In this document: piece by piece, positions 55,072-64,000 of the stretch
How positions within the stretch are numbered: the first letter of the stretch is position 1
How the letters are laid out: the number at the start of each line of letters is the position of its first letter
Source: Chitinophaga terrae (ex Kim and Jung 2007)
GTDB taxonomy: Bacteria; Bacteroidota; Bacteroidia; Chitinophagales; Chitinophagaceae
Length of the DNA: 64,000 nucleotides
Assembly: GCF_900107795.1 (NCBI RefSeq)
Contig: NZ_FNRL01000006.1
Location: 186,001 to 250,000, forward strand
Reading direction: 5' to 3'
Made by a program: the position numbers and the translations under genes
Notes under the pieces: model-generated
What the model was told of the DNA's origin: nothing
The model's input: the letters and a program-made list of their open reading frames with translations, nothing else
Databases searched by the model: none

Positions 55072-55998
55072 TTATTGGAGAGATTGAATAGATAGTTGCT
55101 TGAAAATATCGTCCAGCAGGCCTTTGTCGAGGTTGATCTCCCGCAGCCTCCAGCCTTGCTGTACGCTGGCTGTGATGATCCTTTCTGTAATATCCTGGTC
55201 CCCGTCGAAATACACGCGGACCTGGCGATCGCTGAGAAATTCCACTTTTGTTGCACCGGGTATTTTCATCAGTTCCGCTACTGAAGGCGGGTTCTCCATG
55301 CGCAACAACACGCTGTGCGGCTGCACATAGTTATTGAATGCATCCATGGTATCCGAAAAGATCACCCTACCTCCTTCTATCATTACCACTTCCCGGCAAA
55401 GCAGGTGTACTTCGTTGAGGATATGTGAAGAAAGCAGTACCGTATGATCCTGTCCTATTTCGCGGATCAGTTTGCGGGCTTCTATCAGCTGGTTAGGATC
55501 CAGCCCATTGGTTGGCTCGTCCATTACCACCAGTCGCGGTTTATGAATGATAGCCTGTGCAATGCCCACGCGCTGACGATACCCGCCTGAAAGGTTTTTG
55601 ATGAGCCGTGAGCTGAAATGCCCGATGCCGCAGCGTTCTTTGGCTTCTTCCACGGCTTTCCTTATACTTCCTTTTTCCATCCTGCGCAATTGGGCGCAAT
55701 AGGTCAGGTACTCATCAACCGTCAGGTCGGTATACACTGGCGGATATTGAGGAAGGAAACCGATCTCCCTTTTGGCAGCTTCCGGGTGTTCCCGCATACT
55801 GATGCCATTGATATACACATTGCCTTCTGTTGGGTTCAGCACACCGCAAAGGATATTCATGGTTGTTGATTTGCCGGCTCCATTGGAGCCAAGCAAACCA
55901 ACAACACCTGTTTCTGTGATTTCCAGGTTAATATCTCGTATAGCCCATGCGCTGCTATACCGGTGTGAGAGCCGTTCAATTTTCAGTATCGTACTCAT
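55072..55998 (-). CDS. ABC transporter ATP-binding protein (second operon)
   Basis: A 308-residue ABC ATPase of the ABC-2 exporter class. Walker A GSNGAGKST is at 37-45, Q-loop FLPQYPP, signature LSGGY at 136-140, Walker B VVMDEPT from 157, and H-loop SSHIL. It is a close paralogue of the ATPase at 29186-30115 along its whole length. It lies 21 bases after the lipoprotein gene, without the hairpin seen in the first operon. Confidence 0.94.
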   Translation of the reverse strand: MSTILKIERLSHRYSSAWAIRDINLEITETGVVGLLGSNGAGKSTTMNILCGVLNPTEGNVYINGISMREHPEAAKREIGFLPQYPPVYTDLTVDEYLTYCAQLRRMEKGSIRKAVEEAKERCGIGHFSSRLIKNLSGGYRQRVGIAQAIIHKPRLVVMDEPTNGLDPNQLIEARKLIREIGQDHTVLLSSHILNEVHLLCREVVMIEGGRVIFSDTMDAFNNYVQPHSVLLRMENPPSVAELMKIPGATKVEFLSDRQVRVYFDGDQDITERIITASVQQGWRLREINLDKGLLDDIFKQLSIQSLQ

Positions 55999-56019
55999 TA
56001 CGGATGTTGAATGTTCTGT

Positions 56020-56775
56020 TTAATATTTTACTACCAGCACTTTTTGTTGCTGGTTACCTGTACCGCCCGGCACTCCGATCAGGGCCAGGGCCCTGTTCTG
56101 GTACAGCCAGGGATGCGGAAGCGGCGACGGGGCAGGATAGTGTATACCATTTGCCGTATACGTCGTTATCAGCGCATCCGAGGCTGCGTCCCGGAACTCA
56201 AACACATAATTCTCATTGTATGTATGCACAGGATAGGTTATGAAATCTGACATTGTTTTGTATGCAACGCTCGCTGCTTCCGGCGTGCTTTTCCCTTTCA
56301 GCACCACTTTCACCGGTTTGCTGCCCGGCGACAGGTTGATGAACCTGATGCTGGTAGTACTGTCTCCGGCCGGGTGATAAGGCAGATGCTCTTCCACGAA
56401 CATCGCCTCCGGTTGTGCAACAGTTCCCGTTACGTACAGCGAATGGATGGAACCAACCGGCAGGTCGAGATCCAGTTTCAGCAAGGGAGCGTCCTTGGCG
56501 GTGGTATCCGGGTAGTTATAGATCCAAAGGGGTTGCATGCCGCTATAGTTGTAACGGCGGGTCACCGCGTTCGTATCTCCGTATTGCAGCAATATGGTGC
56601 GGTAAAAATCATATGGCAAACTACCTTTGAAATTGGTAGCAATATACCCGCTGCCCACCACGGCGTTCATTATATTCAGCGATGCCGATTCCTTTGGCGG
56701 TACAGATTCTTTACCACACGACGCCATCAGCGTCGTTGCTAACAGGAACGTATATATGAAAGACTGTTTCTTCAT
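56020..56775 (-). CDS. DUF4397-like lipoprotein (second operon)
   Basis: A 251-residue lipoprotein (lipobox MASC, Cys20). Repeated beta-strand stretches such as SLNIMNAVVGSG and TSIRFINLSPGSKPVKVVLK are typical of DUF4397 domains, which are immunoglobulin-like and common in Bacteroidota cell-surface lipoproteins. It occupies the slot that holds a metallohydrolase-like lipoprotein in the first operon and is unrelated to that protein. It is probably an extra surface subunit of the SusCD complex. It begins 1 base after the susD stop, so the two are translationally linked. Confidence 0.75.
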   Translation of the reverse strand: MKKQSFIYTFLLATTLMASCGKESVPPKESASLNIMNAVVGSGYIATNFKGSLPYDFYRTILLQYGDTNAVTRRYNYSGMQPLWIYNYPDTTAKDAPLLKLDLDLPVGSIHSLYVTGTVAQPEAMFVEEHLPYHPAGDSTTSIRFINLSPGSKPVKVVLKGKSTPEAASVAYKTMSDFITYPVHTYNENYVFEFRDAASDALITTYTANGIHYPAPSPLPHPWLYQNRALALIGVPGGTGNQQQKVLVVKY

Positions 56776-56776
56776 T

Positions 56777-58273
56777 TTAATACCCTGGGTTTTGAGTGAG
56801 GAAATGGTTTACGCTGATCTCAGGCACCGGTACTGGGTACAGCGCCTGGTAATCGCCCAGCCATGGCTGTTTGAGAGGAGTAGCCGACAACACGGCGTTC
56901 ATTTTGTTGGTACGTTTCAGGTCGAACCACCTGTGTCCCCATTCTGCAAACAACTCTGTTCTTCTTTCTTTTGCCACTGCATCCAGTACCTGTTCTTTGC
57001 TGAGAGAAGCCGGCAGATCGTTCAGGCCTGCACGTTTGCGGATCACGTTAAGATCGGCAATTGCCTGGCCGTCGCCACCAGCGCCATTGGCGGCAGCTTC
57101 CGCACGGATAAGGTACATCTCTGCCAGTCGCAACACCATGTAATATTCCTGCGGCGGCATGCCCGGAACACCATTAGCGCTGCTGATCTTGTATTTAAGC
57201 GGGTAGTAAGTAACTCCCGGGCTGGTACCGGTGCCAAGTGAATTATCTGTACTGTCTGTCCATTTCTTAAACCGCAGGTCATCCTTTTCAAATGCAGCCA
57301 GCAATGAAGGTGTCAGGCAAAATTGAGCGATACCTACCTTGAGTACAACAGGTCTCATGACAAAACCTTCCGGCGTGGCGTTCTTGATAGTAAAGTCTGT
57401 CAATGCCTGTTGCAGTTGCCAGATAGCTTCCCTGCTCCCGGTCAGGAACACATTATCAGGATCGGTTTCCAGCCTGTAGTCGGCCGCATTGTTGATCACC
57501 TCGGTGGCGGACGCCGCGGCGTTGTTATAATCTCCCATGTAGAGGTATACCCTTGCCAGCATTGCCAGCGCCGCATATTTGTTAGGTCTTGTACGTTCTG
57601 TGGCCGAACCTGTAGGATAAGCCGCCGGCATTGTTGCCGCTGCGTCTTTCAGGTCTTTTAATACCTGGCTATATACCTGGTCTTTAGATGCTCTTGGCAG
57701 GTGCGCCGTCTGGTTAAAATCAACTGTTAACGCCAGCGGTACCTCTCCGAAAAAGTTAACCAGGTAGAAATAGCTGAATGCACGGGCAAACTTCGCTTCT
57801 CCTGTTAACGCCAGGCGTACACTGTCTTTCAATCCCTTTGCATCTGCCAAGCCTTCGATCACGGAATTGGCGCCATAGATAGCGTCGTAGGCCGAAAACC
57901 AAATAGCCCAGGGCTTGTCGCTGTTGTAGATAGTCAGCTTGTTGGTATTTACCCCGTAGTACGACTGGTTGGCCGTGCCGGAATAGTAGTATAATTCATC
58001 CGACGACAACCCGCCCAGGATGGTCGACAATCCCGCGGCGAAGCTGTTGCTGGCAATATTGCCGATCGCCGTCATGTCCGTTCCGTTGATCATCTTGCTG
58101 TAGATGGCAACCATAGCGCTGTTTGCCTGCTTTTCACTACTGAACACCTGTCCTGTTGAAATGGTATTGATCGGATCAGGAACCGTTACCAGCTTTTTGC
58201 AGGCGCATAACATTCCAAGCAGCAGGCAACCGGACGCGATTACTATATTTCTCTTATATCTCTGCATCGCCAT
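56777..58273 (-). CDS. SusD/RagB family nutrient-binding lipoprotein (second operon)
   Basis: A 498-residue lipoprotein (lipobox LCAC, Cys25). SusD marks are LVTVPDPINTISTGQVFSSE at the N-terminus of the mature protein, ALTGEAKFARAFSYFYLVNF with FFGEVPL in the TPR region, and AVAKERRTELFAEWGHRWFD with LKRT near the end. It pairs with the SusC gene 5 bases upstream. Its length and inserts differ clearly from the SusD of the first operon, so the ligands may differ. Confidence 0.95.
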   Translation of the reverse strand: MAMQRYKRNIVIASGCLLLGMLCACKKLVTVPDPINTISTGQVFSSEKQANSAMVAIYSKMINGTDMTAIGNIASNSFAAGLSTILGGLSSDELYYYSGTANQSYYGVNTNKLTIYNSDKPWAIWFSAYDAIYGANSVIEGLADAKGLKDSVRLALTGEAKFARAFSYFYLVNFFGEVPLALTVDFNQTAHLPRASKDQVYSQVLKDLKDAAATMPAAYPTGSATERTRPNKYAALAMLARVYLYMGDYNNAAASATEVINNAADYRLETDPDNVFLTGSREAIWQLQQALTDFTIKNATPEGFVMRPVVLKVGIAQFCLTPSLLAAFEKDDLRFKKWTDSTDNSLGTGTSPGVTYYPLKYKISSANGVPGMPPQEYYMVLRLAEMYLIRAEAAANGAGGDGQAIADLNVIRKRAGLNDLPASLSKEQVLDAVAKERRTELFAEWGHRWFDLKRTNKMNAVLSATPLKQPWLGDYQALYPVPVPEISVNHFLTQNPGY

Positions 58274-58278
58274 CGGAT

Positions 58279-61200
58279 TTAGAAGTTAAAGGATAAACCA
58301 CCGGTAATAGTCCTGGAAGGCGGCACACTTGAAATGTCCTGTACTTCCGGATCAATACCCGTAAAGTTGGTGATAGTGAAAATATTCTGTGTATTGGCAA
58401 ATACACGGCAGCCCGACATATGCATTCTCTTCAGCAGCTTATCCGGCAGGGAGTAGCTTAATGCTATGTTGCGCAGGCGCAGGTAAGACGCATTTACGAA
58501 TGCTGCATCCGAAGACCCTATAGGCGTTCCGTAAGTGGTAGAATAGCCAGGGTAAGAGGCAATATCTCCGGGTTTCTGCCAGTGATCGCGAAGCGCTTCA
58601 GCCGGCAGGTTGCTGAACTGACCCGGTAATATATTGTAAGGATTCTGCCCCAACTGTCGTTTGAAATCAAAGAACAGGTCCAGGTTCCATCCTTTGTAAG
58701 TAAAGGAAGTACCGAGTCCCCCGTAATATTTTGGATTCGGATCTACCATTACATACCTGTCGTCGTCTGCTGTTCCTGCCGGTACATTGGAATTGTTCTT
58801 CACCTGCCCGTCTTTGTTGTGATCTTCAAAACTGTACAGACCAGTTTGCGGATCAACTCCCAGGTAATGCAACAGGTATACGGCGCTGAGTGAATTGCCT
58901 ACCTTGTAGGTGCTGTAGTAGGGCGAATATTCGATACCAGGGTAAGAAACCAGCTTATTCCGGTTTGTAGAAATATTAAAGGTTACATTCCATATCAGGT
59001 CTTGTTTCCTGATGATGTTGGCGCGCAAAGCGCCTTCCCATCCTGCGTTCTCAATCACCGCATCCCAGTTGGCCACTACAGATGGAAAACCTGTGTACCT
59101 CGGGGTAGGGATACCCGTTACCTGGTTGCCCGACCTGTTCTGGTAATACACCGCTTCCAGGTTAATACGGTCGTCGAGGAAACTAAGGCTCAGCGCACCT
59201 TCAAATTTCTTGTTGGACTCCCATCGGTATTGCTGATTTACAGCGTGTATGGGTACCAGTGGTTGCAGGTTGTTGTATTGATAAAGTGGATTGTTGGATG
59301 GTTTGGTAGACCATTGTGATAAATACTGGTAATCGCCGATCGATCCATCGCTACCCGTAAGACCGTAGCTGGAGCGGAGCTTTACAAAGCTTATCCAGTC
59401 GGGCAGCAGGCTTTTCATCCAGGGTTCTTCGGAGGCGTTCCAGGCCAGGCCTACTGATCCGAAGTTGCCGAACTGGCTTCCGGCGGCGAAGCGGGAAGAC
59501 CCGTCCCTCCTGGCGTTCAGGTTAATGATATATTTATTGGCCCAGTTATAATTGATGCGGGCAAACACACCTGCATATTTATAGCGTGCATAGTTTTCGG
59601 TTGTTTGCTGTATCAGGGCGTTGTTGATGCTCGACAGAAGATTATCGTCGGAATATCCTAACCCGAAATTCGATACGCCATCAGTGATAGTAGATTGCAA
59701 AGAACCTCCGAGCTGCACTCTCAGGTCGCCTTTTGCTATGAAGCGGTTATAGGCGACCTGGGGTTCAATGATCCAGTTAGTATTTTTTGTTGTCCCAAAA
59801 TTGGCAGACCCCATAGGGTTCGTCTGCGGATTCTGTGAAGCTATAGGTATAAAAAAGTTGCTGGAACCGGTCATATTGGTGTAACCGGCGGTAGTAGAGA
59901 TGGTAAGACCTTTCAGCAATTCGTAGCTGATGCCCAGGTTGGAGGAAAACTGGTTTGTTTCCATCACATTCGTTTGCAGCAGGTAACCAAAAGGAAAGGA
60001 AGACCCCATATTGCTGGCATTCCATTCATCCCAGTTCAATTCCCCTTTATCGTTATACACTGCGGGCGCATTGGGAGGCAGCAGGAAAATACTCGGGTTG
60101 GCGTTCAGTGCATCTACATGGGTATAGGAGAACATTGTACCCAGGTTTACGCTCAATTTCTGGTTCTGGCTGCGGTGATTAAGGTTGGCGCCAAGGGTAG
60201 CGCGCTGGTTAGACCCGCTTTTGGTCAATACATCTACCTGCCTGTCGTAGTTGCCGCTCAAACGGAAAGTGTTGTGTACATCGCCGCCGGAGAGGCTTGC
60301 GTTTACAGAGGTTTGACTACCGGTACCCAGGAGTACTTTCTGCCAGTCGGTGTAGCGGGTAGTGTCCCAGGCGGTGAGGTCGGGTGCATTGGCCACGTTA
60401 GGTGTAATGCCATCGTTCTTGAATGCTTCCCGGCGCATTTGCAGGTACTCCTGTGTATTAAGCATATTGCGGCGGTGAGGCACATCAATATATCCCTGGC
60501 TCAGGTTCAATGAGAAATTGGTTTTACCCGGCTTACCTTTCTTCGTGGTGATCAGTATCACGCCGTTTGCAGCGCGGGAACCGTAGATAGCTGTAGCATC
60601 GGCATCTTTCAATACCTCTACGCTTTCAATATCCCGCGGGTTCATGCTGAACAAGGGGCTTTGTCCGCCGGTTGCCGACATACCTCCCTGTACGTAACCA
60701 GAAGATACGCCGCCGTTACGGTACGATCCGGGAATGTCGAGTACCGTCATCGGTACGCCGTCGATCACATAAAGCGGGTCGGACATATAATTTGTACCCA
60801 GGGAATTGCGGCCCCTGATCTCCACTTTTACAGGAGCGTTGGCATAACCGCTGGTTTGAGTGATCAGCAATCCCGGCGCCTGGCCTTGCAAAGCAAGCAA
60901 AGGATTGAGGATAGGTTGCCTTTCTATTTCCTTGGACCCTATCCTGGTAATATTACCGGTTGCCAAACGTTTGCTGGTAACGCCATAGGCCTGAACTACA
61001 GCCTGATCCAGTTCGCTGGTTGCCAACTGCAGTTTAACAGAGAAAAGCACTTTCAGTTTGCCAACGGAGATGGATGCTTTCTGGTAGCCGATGCAGGAAA
61101 ATGTGACCACATCATTATCCGTTACATCTTTTAATGTGAAAAATCCTTTTTCATTTGTTTGAGTTCCTTTGCCGCTGCCGTTGATCACTACGTTTACGGC

Positions 61201-61647
61201 CATCAGCGGGGCGCCGCTGCGGTCGTCGGACACTACGCCCGATACTTCCTGTGAAGGAATCTTTTCATCGGGCATAATGTCTTTCGGCTTGTCTGTATTC
61301 CGGAACACCACGATGGTAGTACCTACAATATTGTACTTCACGGGCAAACCGGAGAAGACGGTTTTCAGGAACGCTTCCAATGGCTGGTTTTTGGCGTTTA
61401 CCGAAACGGATACAGTAACATCTATTTGATCCGGATTGAATATCACGACATAGTTGGACTGTTTCTTTATCTCTGCAAACACCTGTTGCAGCGTTGCTTT
61501 TTTGCTGCTATAGGTGATCGTTTGCGCTCCTGCCTTTGTAAAAATACCGAGGCAAAAAGCTATCACTAGCATTACGGTCAGCTTTCTAAAAAGCCGGTTC
61601 CTGCCTGTCGACCGTTTGTGAAAACTTGATGCTGGAATCATGTTCAT
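58279..61647 (-). CDS. SusC/RagA TonB-linked outer membrane receptor with STN domain (second operon)
   Basis: A 1122-residue receptor, about 100 residues shorter than the one in the first operon. Signal helix LTVMLVIAFCLGIFTKAGAQ; STN domain (LQQVFAEIKKQSNYVVIFNP); carboxypeptidase-like domain (SGVVSDDRSGAPLMAVNVVI); plug with YVIDGVPM and LKDADATAIYGSRAANGVIL; then the barrel, ending in LSFNF. The STN domain fits control through the FecR protein encoded upstream. The 192-base leader contains small inverted repeats (for example TATCTGA/TCAGATA near 61710-61730). Confidence 0.95.
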   Translation of the reverse strand: MNMIPASSFHKRSTGRNRLFRKLTVMLVIAFCLGIFTKAGAQTITYSSKKATLQQVFAEIKKQSNYVVIFNPDQIDVTVSVSVNAKNQPLEAFLKTVFSGLPVKYNIVGTTIVVFRNTDKPKDIMPDEKIPSQEVSGVVSDDRSGAPLMAVNVVINGSGKGTQTNEKGFFTLKDVTDNDVVTFSCIGYQKASISVGKLKVLFSVKLQLATSELDQAVVQAYGVTSKRLATGNITRIGSKEIERQPILNPLLALQGQAPGLLITQTSGYANAPVKVEIRGRNSLGTNYMSDPLYVIDGVPMTVLDIPGSYRNGGVSSGYVQGGMSATGGQSPLFSMNPRDIESVEVLKDADATAIYGSRAANGVILITTKKGKPGKTNFSLNLSQGYIDVPHRRNMLNTQEYLQMRREAFKNDGITPNVANAPDLTAWDTTRYTDWQKVLLGTGSQTSVNASLSGGDVHNTFRLSGNYDRQVDVLTKSGSNQRATLGANLNHRSQNQKLSVNLGTMFSYTHVDALNANPSIFLLPPNAPAVYNDKGELNWDEWNASNMGSSFPFGYLLQTNVMETNQFSSNLGISYELLKGLTISTTAGYTNMTGSSNFFIPIASQNPQTNPMGSANFGTTKNTNWIIEPQVAYNRFIAKGDLRVQLGGSLQSTITDGVSNFGLGYSDDNLLSSINNALIQQTTENYARYKYAGVFARINYNWANKYIINLNARRDGSSRFAAGSQFGNFGSVGLAWNASEEPWMKSLLPDWISFVKLRSSYGLTGSDGSIGDYQYLSQWSTKPSNNPLYQYNNLQPLVPIHAVNQQYRWESNKKFEGALSLSFLDDRINLEAVYYQNRSGNQVTGIPTPRYTGFPSVVANWDAVIENAGWEGALRANIIRKQDLIWNVTFNISTNRNKLVSYPGIEYSPYYSTYKVGNSLSAVYLLHYLGVDPQTGLYSFEDHNKDGQVKNNSNVPAGTADDDRYVMVDPNPKYYGGLGTSFTYKGWNLDLFFDFKRQLGQNPYNILPGQFSNLPAEALRDHWQKPGDIASYPGYSTTYGTPIGSSDAAFVNASYLRLRNIALSYSLPDKLLKRMHMSGCRVFANTQNIFTITNFTGIDPEVQDISSVPPSRTITGGLSFNF

Positions 61648-61839
61648 TCTGGTTGATTAAATAATTTGTTAGTATCAGGACAAAGCTCCGCCAATAGCTA
61701 TACAGCTTTTTATCTGAACTTGATCAGATATCTGCGATCAGGTGATTGGAATAGCAGGCGACATCGTTTTACCGGCGCATCATCAGTATTCCGAACAATC
61801 AGATGATTAAATATCAGGTATGGTTCACATGACGGTGTG

Positions 61840-63003
61840 TTAAGGCATAATGATCAGTTTTCTGCCTTCGACCCTATAATGCACTCCCATAGTGCTAAGC
61901 ACGGTGAGTGCCTGGTTAAGATCCAGGTCTCTTTTAATTTCCCCGCTGAAAAGAATACCTGGCACGCCTTGTTCATACACTACCTGTACGTCGTACCAGC
62001 GTGCTAGCTGTCGCAGTACTGCGTCGAGCGGCGTATGTTCAAAGCGGAACAGTCCTTCTTTCCAGGCAACGACCATTTCTGTGTCTGCGCTGGTGGTCAC
62101 ATTCAGCTGATCGTTGCTGACAACGGCCTGTTGTCCTGGTTTCAGTACGGCGGTTGCGTTGTGATGGAGCATCCTGACGCTTCCCTGCAGTAAAGTGGTG
62201 CGTATGCCCGGTTCATCGGGATATGCGTTCACGTTAAATTCGGTTCCGAGTACTTCTACCGAGGCTTTCCCGTCTATGTTCACCATAAACGGCTGGCTGG
62301 CCTGTTGTTTTATATCAAAGTATACTTCGCCGGTCATTTTCACCTGGCGGTATTTTCCGTTGAAGGCAGTAGGGAAAGTGATGCTGGAAGCTGCATTCAG
62401 CCATACGTTGGTGCCATCCGGCAGGGTAAGCCTGTATTGGCCTCCTTTCGGCGTGGTGAGGGTATGCAGTTCAGCAGTGTTGGCATTTCCTTTATAGTCC
62501 AGTTCTCCTTTATTATTATTTACCTGCAGGTCGCCGCTTTTTACGATATCTCCATATGCGCTGTCGAGCCTAATCTGCTGGCCGCTTGCCAGGGTAAGCA
62601 TGGCATGATTGCCTGGTTTGGCAGGAGCGGCGATGGTATTGCCCGCCAGTGGCTGCGCTGCCTTCTTATTGCGCATAACCAGCATGGCGGTACCGGCTGC
62701 GGTCAGAAGCAGCGCTACCGCTGCGGCATATGGAATCCAGCGTCGGCGCATCGGCACTACCGGGGCGGCCGTACTTTCCATTAACCGGTCCAGGATCCGT
62801 GCACCGGCGGCAGGCGAAAGCGCCGGCGGCTCCTCAAAGGAGCGATGATACACTTCTTCCAGTAAAGATTCCAGCTCCGGGCTCTCTGCCGCCGCCGGGT
62901 TTTCCTTCAACCATGCAAACAAAGCTTCGCTTTCGGCATCCGTGATAACGCCGTCCAGAAACTTTTGTAACAGGTCTTTAACCGGAAAATTATTTGGCTC
63001 CAT
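61840..63003 (-). CDS. FecR family anti-sigma factor (second operon)
   Basis: A 387-residue inner-membrane anti-sigma factor. The cytoplasmic part contains LLQKFLDGVITDAESEALFA; the transmembrane helix is at about 90-110 (PYAAAVALLLTAAGTAMLVM). The FecR domain (TPKGGQYRLTLPDGTNVWLN; YFDIKQQASQPFMVNI) and a C-terminal DUF4974 unit (LDAVLRQLARWYDVQVVYEQ) follow. It is encoded between the sigma gene and the SusC receptor, as in the other two loci. Confidence 0.95.
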   Translation of the reverse strand: MEPNNFPVKDLLQKFLDGVITDAESEALFAWLKENPAAAESPELESLLEEVYHRSFEEPPALSPAAGARILDRLMESTAAPVVPMRRRWIPYAAAVALLLTAAGTAMLVMRNKKAAQPLAGNTIAAPAKPGNHAMLTLASGQQIRLDSAYGDIVKSGDLQVNNNKGELDYKGNANTAELHTLTTPKGGQYRLTLPDGTNVWLNAASSITFPTAFNGKYRQVKMTGEVYFDIKQQASQPFMVNIDGKASVEVLGTEFNVNAYPDEPGIRTTLLQGSVRMLHHNATAVLKPGQQAVVSNDQLNVTTSADTEMVVAWKEGLFRFEHTPLDAVLRQLARWYDVQVVYEQGVPGILFSGEIKRDLDLNQALTVLSTMGVHYRVEGRKLIIMP

Positions 63004-63065
63004 AACTATAAGACTAACGAGTAAAAGAAATGGGTGGATCGGATGTAAAAAAATTATGAAATTTT

Positions 63066-63641
63066 TTATTTCAGGGATACCAGCAGTACCAGCAACGAAA
63101 TACTGCCGTTTTCCAGCAGGTAGTCGCGGATGGATTTTACGGCCAGCGACAGGTGTTGTTTAAAGGTATTACGGGAGATGTTCATCAAAGCGGCTGCTTC
63201 TTCATAACTCTTACCCTGCTGACGGCAAAGGATAAATGCCTCCCGGCGCTGTGGCGGCAGGCTGTCGATGGCTTTCTGCAGTAATTGTTCGTATTGCCTG
63301 CTCTCTACCTCGTTCATGAGCGAATGATCGTTGAGGCCCAGCGAGAGCCGGTGCATGATCTCATCCCGGATGGTATCGTACAGGGCGATGCGGTTTAATT
63401 GAGTAAGGGCGGTATTGCGGGCAAGACGGTAGAGGTATGCATCAAACGACTTCTTTATATCCAGCTGTTCTCTTATCTCCCATATTTTAAGAAATACATC
63501 ATGCACCAGGTCTTCCGTTTGCGCCGGGTTCCTGGTGAACTTAAGCAGATAATTATATATACCATTATGATATTGCTGGTATATAGCTGTAAATGCCTCC
63601 CGGCTGCCGAGGGCTAATTGTTGCAGTAAAACCTCATTCAT
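63066..63641 (-). CDS. ECF sigma factor (second operon)
   Basis: A 191-residue ECF sigma factor: region 2 (AFTAIYQQYHNGIYNYLLKF, QTEDLVHDVFLKIW) and region 4 (LPPQRREAFILCRQQGKSYE, EAAALMNISRNTFKQHLSLA). The start is taken at ATG 63641 (MNEVLLQQLALGSREAF), the usual family start; an ATG at 63665 and a TTG at 63677 would add 8 or 12 residues. A second ECF sigma gene starts divergently about 225 bases away. Confidence 0.92.
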   Translation of the reverse strand: MNEVLLQQLALGSREAFTAIYQQYHNGIYNYLLKFTRNPAQTEDLVHDVFLKIWEIREQLDIKKSFDAYLYRLARNTALTQLNRIALYDTIRDEIMHRLSLGLNDHSLMNEVESRQYEQLLQKAIDSLPPQRREAFILCRQQGKSYEEAAALMNISRNTFKQHLSLAVKSIRDYLLENGSISLLVLLVSLK

Positions 63642-63832
63642 CAGTTTAGTTCCATCAGCTCCCATCTCCTGATGCAACGGTAAATTTAATACTTATTGTT
63701 TAATATAACAGGGAGGGGAATACCATTCAGTAAAGCCTGGTTATGTTTGATATTTAACATACATGAAAAGAATTATATAAAGCGAGGGCGGTGATTTTTT
63801 TTGGAAATGGGTGTTTGACCGGCTTTTTATTT

Positions 63833-63840
63833 TATTTTTG
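63833..63840 (+). promoter_or_regulatory. -7 promoter box TATTTTTG
   Basis: It is a full TAnnTTTG match 26 bases before the TTG start of the partial sigma gene (leader of about 19 bases). A TTTG at 63814-63817 is only 15 bases upstream, shorter than usual for a -33 element. Confidence 0.4.
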
Positions 63841-63865
63841 AAGCGGGGCATTAAATTATCTGAAA

Positions 63866-64000
63866 TTGAGGGAGATCACAACAAACGATAACGAAAGGCG
63901 GCTGTTAGAGTTATTTACAGCCTATTTCCGTACGTACGAGAATCCTCTCTATTACTTCGCACTTAAAACCGTTCAATCGGAACTCCTTGCCCGCGATATT
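63866..64000 (+). CDS. ECF sigma factor (partial, N-terminus)
   Basis: The frame from a TTG at 63866 runs off the right edge after 45 codons. NDNERRLLELFTAYFRTYEN, then PLYYFALKTVQSELLARDI, is the start of sigma region 2 as in Bacteroidota ECF factors that control SusCD loci. A stop codon 27 bases upstream and no ATG in between make the TTG the only plausible start. It begins another operon pointing away from the second SusCD-MutS locus. Confidence 0.65.
   Translation, partial: MREITTNDNERRLLELFTAYFRTYENPLYYFALKTVQSELLARDI

Overview
The window looks like a chromosomal segment of a Bacteroidota bacterium, most likely of the Chitinophaga group. This rests on three TonB-linked SusC/RagA receptors with STN domains, two SusD lipoproteins, sigma/FecR control genes beside each receptor, short leaders behind TAnnTTTG -7 boxes, and few Shine-Dalgarno sequences. 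No rRNA, tRNA, CRISPR array, transposase or prophage was seen.

Layout. 1-3632: a sigma-FecR-SusC regulatory trio whose receptor runs off the left edge. 3722-7230: an aldolase of the dihydrodipicolinate synthase/N-acetylneuraminate lyase family with a sodium:solute symporter, divergent from an AraC regulator. 7231-21235: mostly single housekeeping or stress genes: a thioredoxin-reductase-like flavoprotein, a YjgN-M48 pair, a dicarboxylate/glutamate symporter, a thioredoxin-fold protein, a frameshifted DUF1569 gene, YqgE, an SDR with an AraC regulator, a Crp-like regulator and a transglutaminase-like protein. 38740-48406: an NAD(P)-binding protein, KatG, a DUF1264/flavodoxin/small acidic protein operon, an AraC-MFS efflux pair and two uncharacterised genes.

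The outstanding feature is a pair of paralogous, same-orientation operons at 21320-38364 and 48574-63677. Each reads, in transcription order: ECF sigma, FecR anti-sigma, SusC, SusD, a lipoprotein, an ABC ATPase, a fused GldF/GldG-type ABC permease, two different MutS-like ATPases, and a secreted peptidase. The MutS-like proteins begin at the MutS core domain (domain III) and keep an intact ATPase, but lack the mismatch-reading domains. The two MutS types (A and B) keep the same order and type-specific motifs in both operons, which suggests an old duplication and an A/B heterodimer. The last gene is an M16 peptidase in one operon and an S41 peptidase in the other, and the lipoprotein slot also differs. 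I infer an outer-membrane uptake and inner-membrane ABC system for a peptide-like ligand with an unexplained cytoplasmic MutS-type ATPase. Function is unknown and I do not know of a description of it.

Smaller points: a possible structured small RNA at 7373-7590, a palindromic operator inside a promoter at 8733-8765, nested inverted repeats in the AraC-MFS gap, and a second ECF sigma gene starting divergently at the right edge.
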